This document shows positions 1-9,875 of a stretch of 64,000 bases of DNA, one piece after another. Source of the DNA: Aphanomyces cochlioides (Eukaryota > Oomycota > Saprolegniomycetes > Saprolegniales > Verrucalvaceae); NCBI GenBank assembly GCA_019828595.1, contig JAHQRK010000013.1, positions 1,085,501 through 1,149,500 on the forward strand, written 5' to 3'. Both the position numbers and the translations under genes were made by a program. A model generated the notes under the pieces. It worked only from the letters and a program-made list of their open reading frames with translations, searched no databases and was not told the DNA's origin. The stretch's first letter is position 1. Each line of letters opens with the position of its first letter.

Positions 1-1
1 G

Positions 2-1402
2 AATCAGACCCCAGAGATTCGACTAACAACACAACCTACCCAGGCCTCGCCTCAACCCGCTTTCAACGAGGTTCCAACTTTAATTCGTGGCCTCAACGAA
101 CGCATCGCTTCCCTCGCTGCCGGACTCGCCACAAACATGAACGATATCAAAGAATCCATCAACATCATGGACCAAGACAAGAAACTCGGTCACGCTACTA
201 AGTTCACCATTGTCCCCAGCTCGGACCACCAAGACGATTGTGCGTTCTTTATACGCCAACTCTTGGAAACAGCAGACCGATGCCAACTAAGTGATAATGA
301 TCGTCGCTCTCTCCTGGGCCTGAAGCTATGCTCGGACAAGACACCACCTTCCTTGCGCAAGTGGTGGATTTCTTTTGCCAAAACCAAACAAGGCGAGACG
401 TGGTCTGACGTTCTAGCCGAGTTCCAGGACCAGTTTTGTCTACGAACTTCACGTCAAAAGGTCACGGACCTCCTCAACGACTCTGTCCGCTAGGACGAAA
501 CGGTCAGGTCTTATGCTACACGACTTCAGTCAATCATCGACGAAGTTGGCTTTCCTGCGGACCAAGGTGTAAATCTCTTTAAACTTGGAGTCCGTCACCT
601 TAAAACCGAATCGTGCCTCGAGAACACTGATCGTGAACTCAAGACGATAGCCGAGTGCGTCAAGCTACTCCGGGCACGCGAAGTCCCTTTGGATGATGCA
701 CCAATGCCCGCGGCTCGACCTAAATCCCGAACCGGTTCTGTGTCCGACGCTGCCTCAACCTACACGTCGCAGTCGGATGCATTCTCAGAACGAACTCCCC
801 CGCGTTCCCCAAGACACAATCGTCGTGGGTCACGCGTTTCCTTCGACGAACCCTCGACTATAGAGCGGCTCCTCAATACGCTGCTCGATCAACAAAAAGA
901 GTTCGTCGCCCATATCGAGCGGGCCGACCGCCAACACCAGTCCCTGATGGATGCACTTCTTCGCCCTACGGGAACCCACTTTGTCGCTCCAATCCAACCC
1001 TCTCCTGCTCCCCAATACGGTCAACCTTATGGATATCCTTATTCAGCTTTTGCCCCCCCCCCGTCTACAATTCCACCGGCACCACTTATTGGTTCCCACA
1101 TTCCTGGATCGACGGACCCGCCTCAGTCTAATGCTCCCCAAAATCCAGGGACTCCTCAAACCGTGCGAATCACGCCCGTAATCATATCTGACAAACCTGA
1201 CATGGAAACGACTACCGGAGTAAAGGTCTGTGGTCGCTGCAAACAAGCCGGACACGGTCGTGACAACTGCTATCGAAAAAATCTCCGTTGCTCTGTATGC
1301 CGCGAAGTCGGTCATTATGCTGGCGAACATGCCCGCATTTGCAACATCTGCAAGAAAATTGGACATGCGAGCTCTCGCCGCCCTGAGAAGACTGCCCCTT
1401 GA
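2..1402 (+). pseudogene. Gypsy-1 gag (capsid/nucleocapsid), 5' partial, one internal TAG
   Basis: The reading frame is open from base 2 and continues in the same frame on both sides of a TAG at 491-493, so the stop interrupts what was one gag. The first part is a helical capsid-like region rich in Trp, Arg and Gln (residues around 60-220). A Pro/Ser-rich linker follows. Near the end is a CX2CX4HX4C zinc knuckle (C-GRC-KQAGH-GRDNC), with a second, degenerate Cys/His cluster after it. The frame ends with TGA at 1400-1402, and plausible coding sequence continues in the same frame beyond it. Role by family: packages element RNA into virus-like particles. A Gln codon (CAG to TAG) is the simplest source of the internal stop. 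Confidence 0.8.
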
Positions 1403-1671
1403 GAAGACGGCGCCGGGTCGGACCCTTCGGGGACGGAATCCGTCTCGGCCAGCCAGTCTCAGCACATTTCCGATGTGCCGGAGATCAATGCAAGTATTCT
1501 TGATTCATCTGTGCACTCGTCTCAACCTCCTCAGTCTCGACCCCAGCAGACGCCTCGACGTCAGCCCAAGTCGAGACTACCAACCTCTCGATCATATTCG
1601 TCTGGACCTCGACAGACTCGACACCTTCGACCCATACACGGTCACGACCCCAGCAGACGAGCCCTGCTCGT

Positions 1672-3400
1672 TTGCCCAAGTCGGACCTTGACCACACCAC
1701 ACTCTCTGGATCCACTTCAACACCGGCCACCTCATCGGCTGTCTCGGACTCGCTCGAGACTAACGCCACTCATATCCATTTCCCTGCCCTCCGACCTGAC
1801 GCTCTACTGTCAGAATCGCCTTCCGAATCTTCATCTACACCGGTCCCCACTCCCGTATTCACCGACGAGCAAGTGTCTACACTAATGACTGATGGACGCA
1901 CATTTCCTGAGAAGGATTACGACAAGGAGATAGAGGACCGCCTTCATCCTATCGCCAAAACCGACATTCGTCGCCAGCTCGACCGCATTAAGGACCGCCG
2001 AAAAAACCCAACACACGAGGAAATCCTCAAGTCGTTGGATTTGGGACCCGAGCATTCTCACCTCCTCATGGCTCCTGCTACCATTGAGGACGAGGACCTA
2101 TGGCTCAAATGGTTCTCGGATACGCTCAGCAAGTGCGAAGAAGCAAGAAAAGCAAACCGCGACTTCAGGACTGCTCAATCCATTGCTCGAATTGGATGGG
2201 CCGACGCCAACCCTTACTCGGTCCTTGATGATGACTGCTCGGGCTCTCTCGAACTCGTTTCGTCCGACGAATCTGGCGAGGAACTGGACGACATCCCACT
2301 ACACCTCATGGCCACCGTACAAGTTCCGACTCCCGTCACACATACGCAAAATTGCCCTACGTCCCAAAGACGCAAGAATACTTCGCCGTTCTCATGGGAC
2401 GACCTTCCCTTCGAATATCCGGCTCACGAAATGAGTCCTGTCCAAGCAGCCAGGCAAAAGGTCCGTGGCACTCGCAACTACCATCGAAGATGTGCGAAAC
2501 AGGACCCACGCTACAATGATGATCTTTTCACGGATTGTCCGGGGAACCGCAGATTCCTTGCACGAATACAACCCGTGTGTTCTACCAGACCCCTCAATGG
2601 ACCTGATCCATTTATCAAGGCCTATATCAACGGTACCAAGGCCACTACACTCATAGACACCGGTGCCACCAGCAGCTTTCTCAGTGCTACATTCTGGCAT
2701 CTACTTGGACAACCAGCACTTACAAGACCCAAAACTAACTTTGTGTCCGCAGACAGTTCCAACCTCGAAATGCTGGGACGGGCGACCTTTAAGGTCTGTA
2801 TCGCCGGACGCACTGTCGATTTTCCCTTTTGGGTCATGTCAACGGCCCTGACTGACTGCATTGTCGGTATCGACTTACTACGCTACCTTGGAGCCGTGAT
2901 CAATCTACGCGACAACACTCTTACACTGGAAGACGGGAACCACCTCTTGTCGTTGGACCCGCTCCCAAAATCTCAAACCACTCAACACCCTACTGGCTAC
3001 GCGCTAGTCGCCTCAACTACGACGGACCCACCACGCTCCGTTTATTGGGTATCATGTCTGGCTGGGACCGATCTCCCTCGCCACACGACAATCCTACTTG
3101 AACCTTCTAAGCAGACACTCCTTCACGTGGCTGCTGCCCTCTACAAAACTCAACCCACCATTTATGTGGAAGTCATCAATCCCTCCGAGTCCCCTATCGT
3201 ACTGGACTCGGCGGCACTAATCGGCACTTGGACTGCACTCCCTCAAGATTTCGAAGAACGAAATACAATCGAACCCGCCGTCTCAGACACCGCGGTTGCA
3301 GAAGCCAACCCAACTTCATCAAGCACGTACTCACCAATCTCCACGGATGCGCAACCTGCGAGGGTCCTGACCCAATTAGGGGCCCCGTTGTCTGCCCTGT
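1672..3400 (+). pseudogene. Gypsy-1 protease region of pol
   Basis: This frame carries a long acidic, Ser/Pro-rich leader and then an aspartic protease core. The motif IDTGATSSF has its catalytic Asp codon at 2656-2658, followed by the second-half signature IVGIDLLRYLGA about 70 residues later. The protease would process Gag and Pol. The frame runs on to a stop at 3714, but after about 3300-3400 the recognisable Pol sequence moves to another frame, so a single-base indel or a recoding site lies there. The join to gag is also out of frame (somewhere in 1400-1700). I do not see a clear slippery heptamer at either place, so decay is my preferred reading. Confidence 0.8.
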
Positions 3401-5213
3401 CCAAACAACCAATCATCCAATCAAAGAGCTACCCGTTGACTGGACAGACTCGAGCCTTAGCATCGAACAGCGCGAGTTACTCCGCAAAACACTACTCAAC
3501 TTCTCCGACATATTTGTATATACATCTAAGGCCCCTGGCAGGACCCATCTTGTCGAATTTAGCATCAACACGGGTGATAGTGCTCCTATTCGATCGGCCC
3601 CATTTAGGACCTCGAAGGCTGAAGACGATATCATGGAAGCAGAAATCAACCAGTATCAAGACCTTGGCCTTATTAGACCCTCGAAGAGTCCATGGGCAAG
3701 CCCAGTCCTTATGATCCGCAAACCTGATGGGTCCATACGCTTCTGCATAGACTACCGACGACTCAACAAAGTCACGGTCAAGGACTCTTACCCCATGCCA
3801 CGCATCGACAACTTACTCGACGTACTCGGCCGGGCTAAGCTATTTTCTACAATGGACATTGCGTCGGGATACTGGAACGTCCCGATGGCCAAGGACAGCA
3901 TCGAAAAGACAGCATTCACGTGCAAATATGGACTATACGAGTTGCTTGTCATGCCATTTGGCCTTTGTAACGCAGTCCCATGCTTTGAACGGCTCATGGA
4001 ACAGATCCTCATGGATTACAAGTGGCGGACTTGTCTCGTATATCTCGACGACTTTATTGTTTTCAGCGAAGACTTCGGAACCCACCTCATCCGTCTGTCT
4101 CAGGTCCTGTCTAAATTCCGCGAAGCAGGATTCAAGCTCAAAATGTCAAAGTGCAAGTGGGGCCGATCCTCGGTACCATTCCTTGGGCACATAGTTACCC
4201 CAGCTGGACTGCTGCCCAATCCAGAGAAAATCAAATCGGTCCTACGCGTCCAACCCCTTAAAGATGTGACAGAGGTCCGGGCATTCCTCGGACTTGCCGG
4301 ATACTTTCGTCGTTTTGTCAAAGACTTTGCCGAAATTGCTGCTCCCTTGACCGCACTCCTGTCTGCTGACACGTTCGTCTGGACACCTGAATGTGACCAG
4401 GCCCTCGACACACTCAAACGACGACTGGTTTCACCACCGGCCCTGGCACACCCTGACTTTGATCTCCCCTTCTCCATATGGGTCGACGCCAGCCACATAG
4501 CGGTGGGTGCTGTACTCATGCAGAAACAACAAGGCAAGAACCGTGTTATCGCATATGCCTCTCAGTCCCTCTCCAAAGCCCAAGCGAAATGGATCAACAA
4601 GGACTCTGGCATTTCAGAAATCGAATGCTATGGTATCGTATGGGCCACTCGTAAGTTTAGATCCTACATTGATCGACGACACTTTACCATCTACACGGAC
4701 CACGAGGCCTTAACATGGCTTTTCAACACGGGAACCCGCTCTGGCAATCATAAACTTGCCCGATGGGCGACGGAACTCCAAGGCCTCGACTACATAGTCG
4801 TCCACAAGCCTGGTGAACTCAATGGTGCCGCGGATGGGCTTTCCCGCTTGGCCTGCCCCATCCTGACGCGATCCCGCGCTCGTCATGCACTAAACTCACT
4901 CAATCACGGTGGGACCCAATCCATCGCCAATGAGTATCAGGCTACAGCGGACATCAGGGACCCACCTTCATCCATTCATTTGCACCAACACCAGTCCGAT
5001 CTCGCGTGGAGCGCGCTCTTTACCACCCGGGACCCTCCTTCAACGGCACGGAACCTACACCGCAAGAGCCCACTACCAACACGTCGGTCAAGCTCTTCAA
5101 CGCCCGTGGCCGTCCTACAGCACGACTTTACAACGAACAAGGATCAGACCCTGAAATTGCAGCTATCCGTGCTTATCTGGAAGATGGCGCAGTGCCCGTG
5201 GATCCTCGTCTGA
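3228..5213 (+). pseudogene. Gypsy-1 reverse transcriptase and RNase H
   Basis: The RT core is well kept: the IRFCIDYRRLNKVT block, FSTMDIASGYW with the first catalytic Asp, and LVYLDDFIVF with the YLDD pair at 4041-4052. The RNase H follows (FSIWVDASHIAVGAVL, then the TDHEAL and GAADGLSRL blocks). Real Pol homology starts near 3300 and ends near 5000, and the remaining codons to 5213 are out-of-frame readthrough. Integrase continues in a different frame from about 5010. The protein would copy element RNA into DNA and remove the RNA strand. Confidence 0.9.
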
Positions 5214-6802
5214 ACAAGAGAGTCACGAGGAACGGACATCAATTCACAATCCGCCAAGGCATAGTATGCCGCTATGTCACCATTGATACACCCCTTCGGA
5301 CCTCGGAATTGGTCGTGGTCCCTATGATTCCTGGATCCATGATCGAGGAGGTACTCCGAACCAGCCACTGCTCACCCTTCGCGGGACACCTGGGATTCAA
5401 CAAGACCCGCGAGTGCATCCGCCGTACTGCATACTGGACCGACTGGGTCCAAGACTGCAAAGACTTTGTCACCATGTGCCCTGACTGCAACAAAGCCAAA
5501 GGAGGTCGACCACTGAGGCAGGGACCCCTGCAAAGGATGCCTGTATATGACCTCAAGGGACCCTTCGATCTCATGGTTGTCGATGCTTTGGGACCCTTGC
5601 CCACAACGGAGAACGGGAACAAATATATTCTCGTATTCGGAGACTATTTCACCCGGTGGATCGAAGCATTCCCCGTCCCAGACTTAAAAACATCCACCTT
5701 CGCCCGAACTCTCATCGACGAGGTCCTTTGTCGCTTTGGTGTGCCCAACCGCCTCTTGTCGGACCGTGGCTCCAACTTCATCTCCGAGCTGGCGGAGACC
5801 ATGTACGCGACACTGGGTATTCACAAACTCACAAGTGCACCATACCACCCGCAGAGCCAGGGACTCGTCGAACGTTTCAACCACACAATCATCCAGATGC
5901 TAAAAATCTTTGTGAATGACCACCACACAGACTGGGACACTTACCTGCCTCGTCTCCTTTTCGCATACCGAACATCATATCAAGAGACACTTGGGGACTC
6001 GCCCTACTTTTGCCTATTTGGGCGGGACCCGACTCTTCCTCTCGATCTGGCCTTTCTCAACTCGGGATCCACCTGGAAGTCAGATGATCTACCTCAATAT
6101 AAACGCAGACTGGCATCGTCTTGGCGACAAACCCGGTCTCTCGTCGAGAAACAACTGATCGCAGGCCAAAACAAGAGTGCACGAGCAAAGACTGACCGCA
6201 AGCCCATTGAATTTGAAGAGCAATCGTCAGTATGGCTATACAAATACTTTTCCAAGTCGAACGATCCAATAGACCCCCGAACCCGCAAATTAGCGACCCA
6301 TTGGCACGGCCCCTATCGGGTCCACCGACGTCTGGGTTCCAACACTTACCAGATTGACATGCCTACCCATCCTGATAAACTCATCACGGTGAACGTGGAC
6401 CGACTTAAACCCTTCCGAGGATACTACTCCCGTCCTTACAACGACGACGTGCCCCTTGGCGAGGACAAACAGGACGACCTCACACTGGACTGCTTGCCCA
6501 ACTCAAGCTTCGTTGACTTAGTGTCCTTTCCTGACAACGACGTCGCATACACCAACTCGGAGCCTCCTATCTATCGCATCGTAAACAAGCGGCGCACACC
6601 TGGGACCCGCGAGACTGATTACCTAGTCGAGCATGTGGACGGGTTAAAATACTGGACCCCTTTGTCCAATCTCAGTGAATATCGGACCTTTGTGGACGAC
6701 TTCGAAAGCCAACTACGCATGGACCGTGGCCTACCCCCTCTCCGCCGCTCTCCTCGCTTCAGAGACCTCGACGTGGAGCCGAATAACAATACATTCTTTT
6801 AG
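5006..6802 (+). CDS. Gypsy-1 integrase with chromodomain-like C-terminus
   Basis: The N-terminal HHCC zinc domain is visible (GHLGFNKTRE then CPDCNKAKGG). The catalytic core has D (VVDALG, codon at 5582), D (LSDRGSN, codon at 5762) and E (GLVERFNHT, codon at 5870), the DDE triad of retroviral-type integrases. The GPY-type linker region (WHGPYRVHRRLG) follows. The last 100 residues, with YRIVNKRR..., TDYLVEHVDG and YWTPLSNL, have the spacing of a chromodomain, which in chromoviruses directs integration to modified chromatin. The frame stays open to TAG at 6800-6802. The ATG at 5006 is only the first in this frame, and in the native element the domain would be part of a longer Pol. The minus-strand gene ends 151 nt beyond this stop, tail to tail. 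Confidence 0.88.
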   Translation: MERALYHPGPSFNGTEPTPQEPTTNTSVKLFNARGRPTARLYNEQGSDPEIAAIRAYLEDGAVPVDPRLNKRVTRNGHQFTIRQGIVCRYVTIDTPLRTSELVVVPMIPGSMIEEVLRTSHCSPFAGHLGFNKTRECIRRTAYWTDWVQDCKDFVTMCPDCNKAKGGRPLRQGPLQRMPVYDLKGPFDLMVVDALGPLPTTENGNKYILVFGDYFTRWIEAFPVPDLKTSTFARTLIDEVLCRFGVPNRLLSDRGSNFISELAETMYATLGIHKLTSAPYHPQSQGLVERFNHTIIQMLKIFVNDHHTDWDTYLPRLLFAYRTSYQETLGDSPYFCLFGRDPTLPLDLAFLNSGSTWKSDDLPQYKRRLASSWRQTRSLVEKQLIAGQNKSARAKTDRKPIEFEEQSSVWLYKYFSKSNDPIDPRTRKLATHWHGPYRVHRRLGSNTYQIDMPTHPDKLITVNVDRLKPFRGYYSRPYNDDVPLGEDKQDDLTLDCLPNSSFVDLVSFPDNDVAYTNSEPPIYRIVNKRRTPGTRETDYLVEHVDGLKYWTPLSNLSEYRTFVDDFESQLRMDRGLPPLRRSPRFRDLDVEPNNNTFF

Positions 6803-6953
6803 AAGAAGCGACCCTCAAACAAGGCCCAGGGCCTGCTATTCATGGAATCACACCTTTTCTGGTCATTACTGTACTTTGACATTATCTACAAACCATTCAA
6901 GGTACCGACACCAATACAAGGAAAACAATTCATTATCAAGCTTATGCAAAGAA

Positions 6954-8060
6954 TTACAACGTGATTGTACCACTGGGTACCCCCGAAACATCGGACCCTT
7001 CCACCTCCTCACCAGTCGAGCGCAAAATCGCGCGGACCGAGCCGGACCCAGCAATGTAGAGTCTCTGTAAAGCTGGCAACTGCTCATCTTGACGAGCCAA
7101 CCATTCGGGCTTGCGGCACCAAGGCTCGTCGGCATACTGAACGTATGGGAATGGTGTCGTTCGCTGAGTCGCCAGACCCGAGTTCAATCGATGAGCCAGT
7201 TCGTCAACAAAATTTACCTTTTTACTGGCGTAACGTGCAAACCAATGCAAAATTTGCCACGCCCAAGACATACGCTTCTTAGGAGGCACCGCTTCATCAA
7301 ATGTATACGCGGCCATAGCCGACGCGTTCATCAATCCAGGATATTTTGAAAAATCCGGGAACCGACTATGCCCGTACTCGCTCATATAGGCGATGACTCG
7401 AGCAGCCCCATCTGGTTGTTCTTCAGCTAGAGTCCGCAAGGTGCAAGGGCCTTGAGCCAACTCAGGCCAGAAAGGATGCACATTGAAAAATAGGAACTCG
7501 AAGACTTCGAGGCCTTCCATCTCTTTCAGGTCGCCGATCAGCTGGCCCATGACCCCTTTTGCCTTTTCAAGCAACTTTCGTGAAGTCTGTGCCGATTGAT
7601 GTACCTACAGCACGAATAGTACTTGCTCCCTTATGAATTACCTTACCGCATGTGGATTCGTCCGGTATAAACCAACTCCCACGTAAAAATATCGCTGCCA
7701 AACCACATATCCATATTGACGCCAGAAGCTATACCAACGCTGATTCCATTGACGTTGGGGCGCAGTAAGTCCCGGCAGAAAAGAGCGGAAGTGTCCTATC
7801 CAGAGGACCCACGGGTCTTGACTCTCAAGGTTCATATACGCGGCCTTCACTAAGTCGGGCATCTCAATATGTCTGAGATGATGGACACCACTTGCATCAA
7901 TCCTCTCCGCCATTGCTAGTTTTGGGACCGCCGCCTCATTGAGCTCTTCTTGGTCTGAGTCGTCAGAGTCCAACGAAACATGCGATTCACTATTGCTTGA
8001 TACAAGTATTACGTCACGTCTTGGACTCTCCTATCCTAGCGGGAACTCGGGTGTAGCCAT
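6954..8060 (-). pseudogene. Gypsy-1 reverse-strand accessory gene, two exons, one TAG
   Basis: Read on the minus strand, an ATG at 8060 opens a frame running through 7647. A GTAAGG...CAG intron of 60 nt (7587-7646) joins it in phase to a second open segment ending with TAA at 6954. The frame has one TAG ten codons after the ATG, again where CAG would restore Gln. The protein (about 350 aa) has an acidic Ser/Asp-rich start and then an unusually Trp/Tyr-rich stretch (RQWNQRWYSFWRQYGYVVWQ). I recognise no domain family. It lies between pol and the 3' LTR, antisense to the element. A minus-strand ORF at 8166-8528 could be an upstream exon: a GTGATT donor near 8172 can be joined in phase to an AG just before this ATG. 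That join is inference. Confidence 0.6.
7587..7646 (-). other. Predicted 60-nt intron in the Gypsy-1 reverse-strand gene
   Basis: Minus-strand GTAAGG donor follows codon GCG, and a TCGGCACAG acceptor precedes ACT TCA CGA. Both sides are phase 0, and the intron holds the only stop between two long open segments. Seen in sequence; splicing itself is untested. Confidence 0.65.
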
Positions 8061-8165
8061 TTCTCGAATCGATAATGCGCCTCACCAGCTCGATTTATGA
8101 CGTTTCGTATCCCGTTCAGTATCTCTCTCTATGCCGCCGTCAAGAGGATATCTCAATTAGAACGG

Positions 8166-8528
8166 TTAATCACCTGTCCCGCGCTTGATGGTGGATGGCT
8201 TCTCGCTCTGTAGCGTGCGTTGAAGAAGCCGCTCGTTTGCCTTCAAAGTCCGAAAGGCGGATATGTCGTCCAACACGACTTTTGATACGACGATCTTCTG
8301 CGCTTTTGTGGCGGTGATCCACGCCTCAAACTCGTCCAGCGCCAACATATTCTCTTCTCCCGCTTCGCCGGCCAGCTCTTGGGACTGCTGGACCGACAAC
8401 CCCAACATTTCCATGACTCTCTCCAGACCGACATTGGCCGTGCCGACAGCTTCCGTGGCCTCTTGAACCATTCGGGCCAAAACCAGGGCGCGTGTCTTCA
8501 CGCTTGTGGCCTCTTCGTTGTCACTCAT
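8166..8528 (-). CDS. Gypsy-1 reverse-strand small helical protein or first exon
   Basis: ATG at 8528 opens 120 codons to TAA at 8166. The protein is acidic, Ala/Glu/Leu-rich and predicted helical (EATEAVGTANVGLERVMEML and onward), with no recognised domain. The start codon lies 168 nt inside the 3' LTR and the gene is read away from it, as in the two other Gypsy elements here. It may stand alone or be exon 1 of the gene starting at 8060: its last codons contain an ACAG/GTGATT donor that would skip the TAA. Confidence 0.5.
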   Translation of the reverse strand: MSDNEEATSVKTRALVLARMVQEATEAVGTANVGLERVMEMLGLSVQQSQELAGEAGEENMLALDEFEAWITATKAQKIVVSKVVLDDISAFRTLKANERLLQRTLQSEKPSTIKRGTGD

Positions 8529-8683
8529 CTTGCCCTCTGAACACAAAACTTGTGGTGTACGCTCATTGGCAGTTTAATTCTCTCGACCAGATTGGTTGAA
8601 ACCTCTCGCAATTCCTTCTTCCAACACTTTTCCTGTCAGTACCCCACGCTCATCACCTCGGTCGATCGACGTGGTCGATCTTT

Positions 8684-8695
8684 AGTGGGGGGGTA
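8684..8695 (+). other. Gypsy-1 polypurine tract
   Basis: AGTGGGGGGGTA lies immediately before the TG of the 3' LTR, the position where second-strand DNA synthesis is primed in LTR retrotransposons. Confidence 0.8.
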
Positions 8696-8996
8696 TGTGA
8701 CGGTGATGAGCGTGTCACCACCTGATTGACACGCATCCCTTTGAGTAACCTTCCCGGGACCTTCCTCAGCGAAAGGTCCCTCATCCTCCATGAAAGGACT
8801 CCTCGTCCTCGACAGCTCGTCCTCGAGCTTGCATATGCATGTGTAGATTAGAATTCATTTCCACCTTTAGTACTAACAAGGTCTTCATCCTACCTTGTGC
8901 GTCATTCGGTGTCCTGTGAGATTACGATTGCCTGGAGATCAATTGCGGTTGATCATCTTTGTTATTTGTGACTATCTCCCTCACCCCCTCGTCACA
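8696..8996 (+). repeat. Gypsy-1 3' LTR (301 bp)
   Basis: Starts TGTGACG and ends CGTCACA, a perfect 7-bp inverted terminal repeat with the canonical TG...CA ends, directly after the polypurine tract. Its partner LTR is not in the window, so the boundaries rest on these terminal features. Confidence 0.8.
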
Positions 8997-9071
8997 GGAA
9001 ACTGCTAGGGAAAACTACCCTACGAGAACACACTATATTGTAAAGCGCATCTGTTGAGTCACACCGCTGCG

Positions 9072-9456
9072 ATGCCCGAAGAAAGCGCGCCAAAGCGCCG
9101 ACGCGGAAAGAACTTCCGTCAAGTTGACGACGAAAAACTTTGTTCCAGTTGGTTGACGATATCTCAAGACTCTATCATGGGGAATGGCCAGAGGCTGGAC
9201 GCGTTTTGGCTGCGTGTTGCCGATGATTTCAACGCTGGAACTCACGAGAATGATGAATGGTACCGTTCAGCGGCGTCGCTGTAGTCGCATTGGAGTGGGC
9301 TACAAGCTGTTGAATGTAAAGATCCACGAGGTCATCATCAGTCTCGACAGTATGAGAGCAGCTGGGATTGACAGAGAACATATGGCAATTGGCTTTGCAA
9401 TAGCGTTTACAATGGCTCGCGGTGTGGAGATTCGAGTTCTCCATGCTAAACTTTGA
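9072..9456 (+). pseudogene. Trihelix/Myb-like DNA-binding protein fragment (Harbinger-type partner)
   Basis: The frame from ATG 9072 encodes RRRGKNFRQVDDEKLCSSWL and then FWLRVADDFN, the pattern of trihelix/Myb-like proteins that accompany PIF/Harbinger transposons and are abundant in plants and oomycetes. TAG at 9282-9284 falls where the family usually has Gln before a ..RWSGLQ block; here SHWSGLQAV follows the stop. About 20 codons later the homology moves to another frame, which stays open to TGA at 9454-9456. One nonsense and one frameshift make this a relic. Only about 75 nt separate it from the Gypsy-1 LTR. Confidence 0.6.
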
Positions 9457-9803
9457 TTTACGCATTTCAATTTTAGCCTAACGATACCCTACGCGGTGCG
9501 GATGCTCTTACTTACTTTTATTTGGTTGTAGTGTCTATTCGATTCAAAATTTGATCACCGGTTGATTTACAAATCGATTTGTGTGTGTTTTGACGTGTAT
9601 TTTAGCATTACTAAATACAATTTAGTAGCTATTACTCAGCATTCCGATGTGAACTACACCTATTATCCGGATTTTAGCACAATTTCGTCCGGATAAGCTC
9701 TGACTTTCGGTTAATTTGACAAATAACCGGATTTTATCCATTCGGATAAAATTCGAGTTTTGTTTGAACAACAATATATAAAAAATTTCACGTCGATCAA
9801 CAA
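9457..9803. other. AT-rich non-coding stretch with TATCCGG motifs
   Basis: No gene seen. Between 9660 and 9765 there are several short TATCCGG/CCGGATA words in both orientations, like those at the ends of the Merlin-type elements further right. This may be an old transposon end. Confidence 0.5.
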
Positions 9804-9875
9804 GGTCCTATAGTGTAATGGTTAGCACCTAAGACTCTGAATCTTGTATTCCGGGTTCGAGTCCCGGTAGGACCT
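9804..9875 (+). tRNA. tRNA-Gln (anticodon CTG)
   Basis: All four arms fold: acceptor GGTCCTA/TAGGACC (7 bp), D-stem GTGT/GCAC, anticodon stem TAAGA/TCTTG closing the loop CTCTGAA, and T-stem CCGGG/CCCGG around TTCGAGT. The anticodon CTG reads CAG (Gln). Discriminator is T, CCA is not encoded and there is no intron, as expected for a 72-nt eukaryotic tRNA gene. The T-arm TTCGAGT matches the pol III B box. A short T run follows (CTTTTTCC), usable as a pol III terminator. Confidence 0.95.

Larger units (their letters stand above)
1..8996 (+). mobile_element. Gypsy-1: Ty3/Gypsy LTR retrotransposon, 5' end outside window
   Basis: Order seen on the + strand: gag (zinc knuckle), aspartic protease, reverse transcriptase, RNase H, integrase, chromodomain-like tail (stop at 6802), then 1.9 kb holding minus-strand coding sequence, a polypurine tract and an LTR of 301 bp. 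The 5' LTR and primer site lie left of the window. RT before integrase places it in Ty3/Gypsy, and the C-terminal chromodomain-like segment suggests a chromovirus-type element. The coding region carries a TAG, a TGA and at least two frame changes, so this copy is probably defective. The target duplication cannot be checked without the 5' end. Confidence 0.93.
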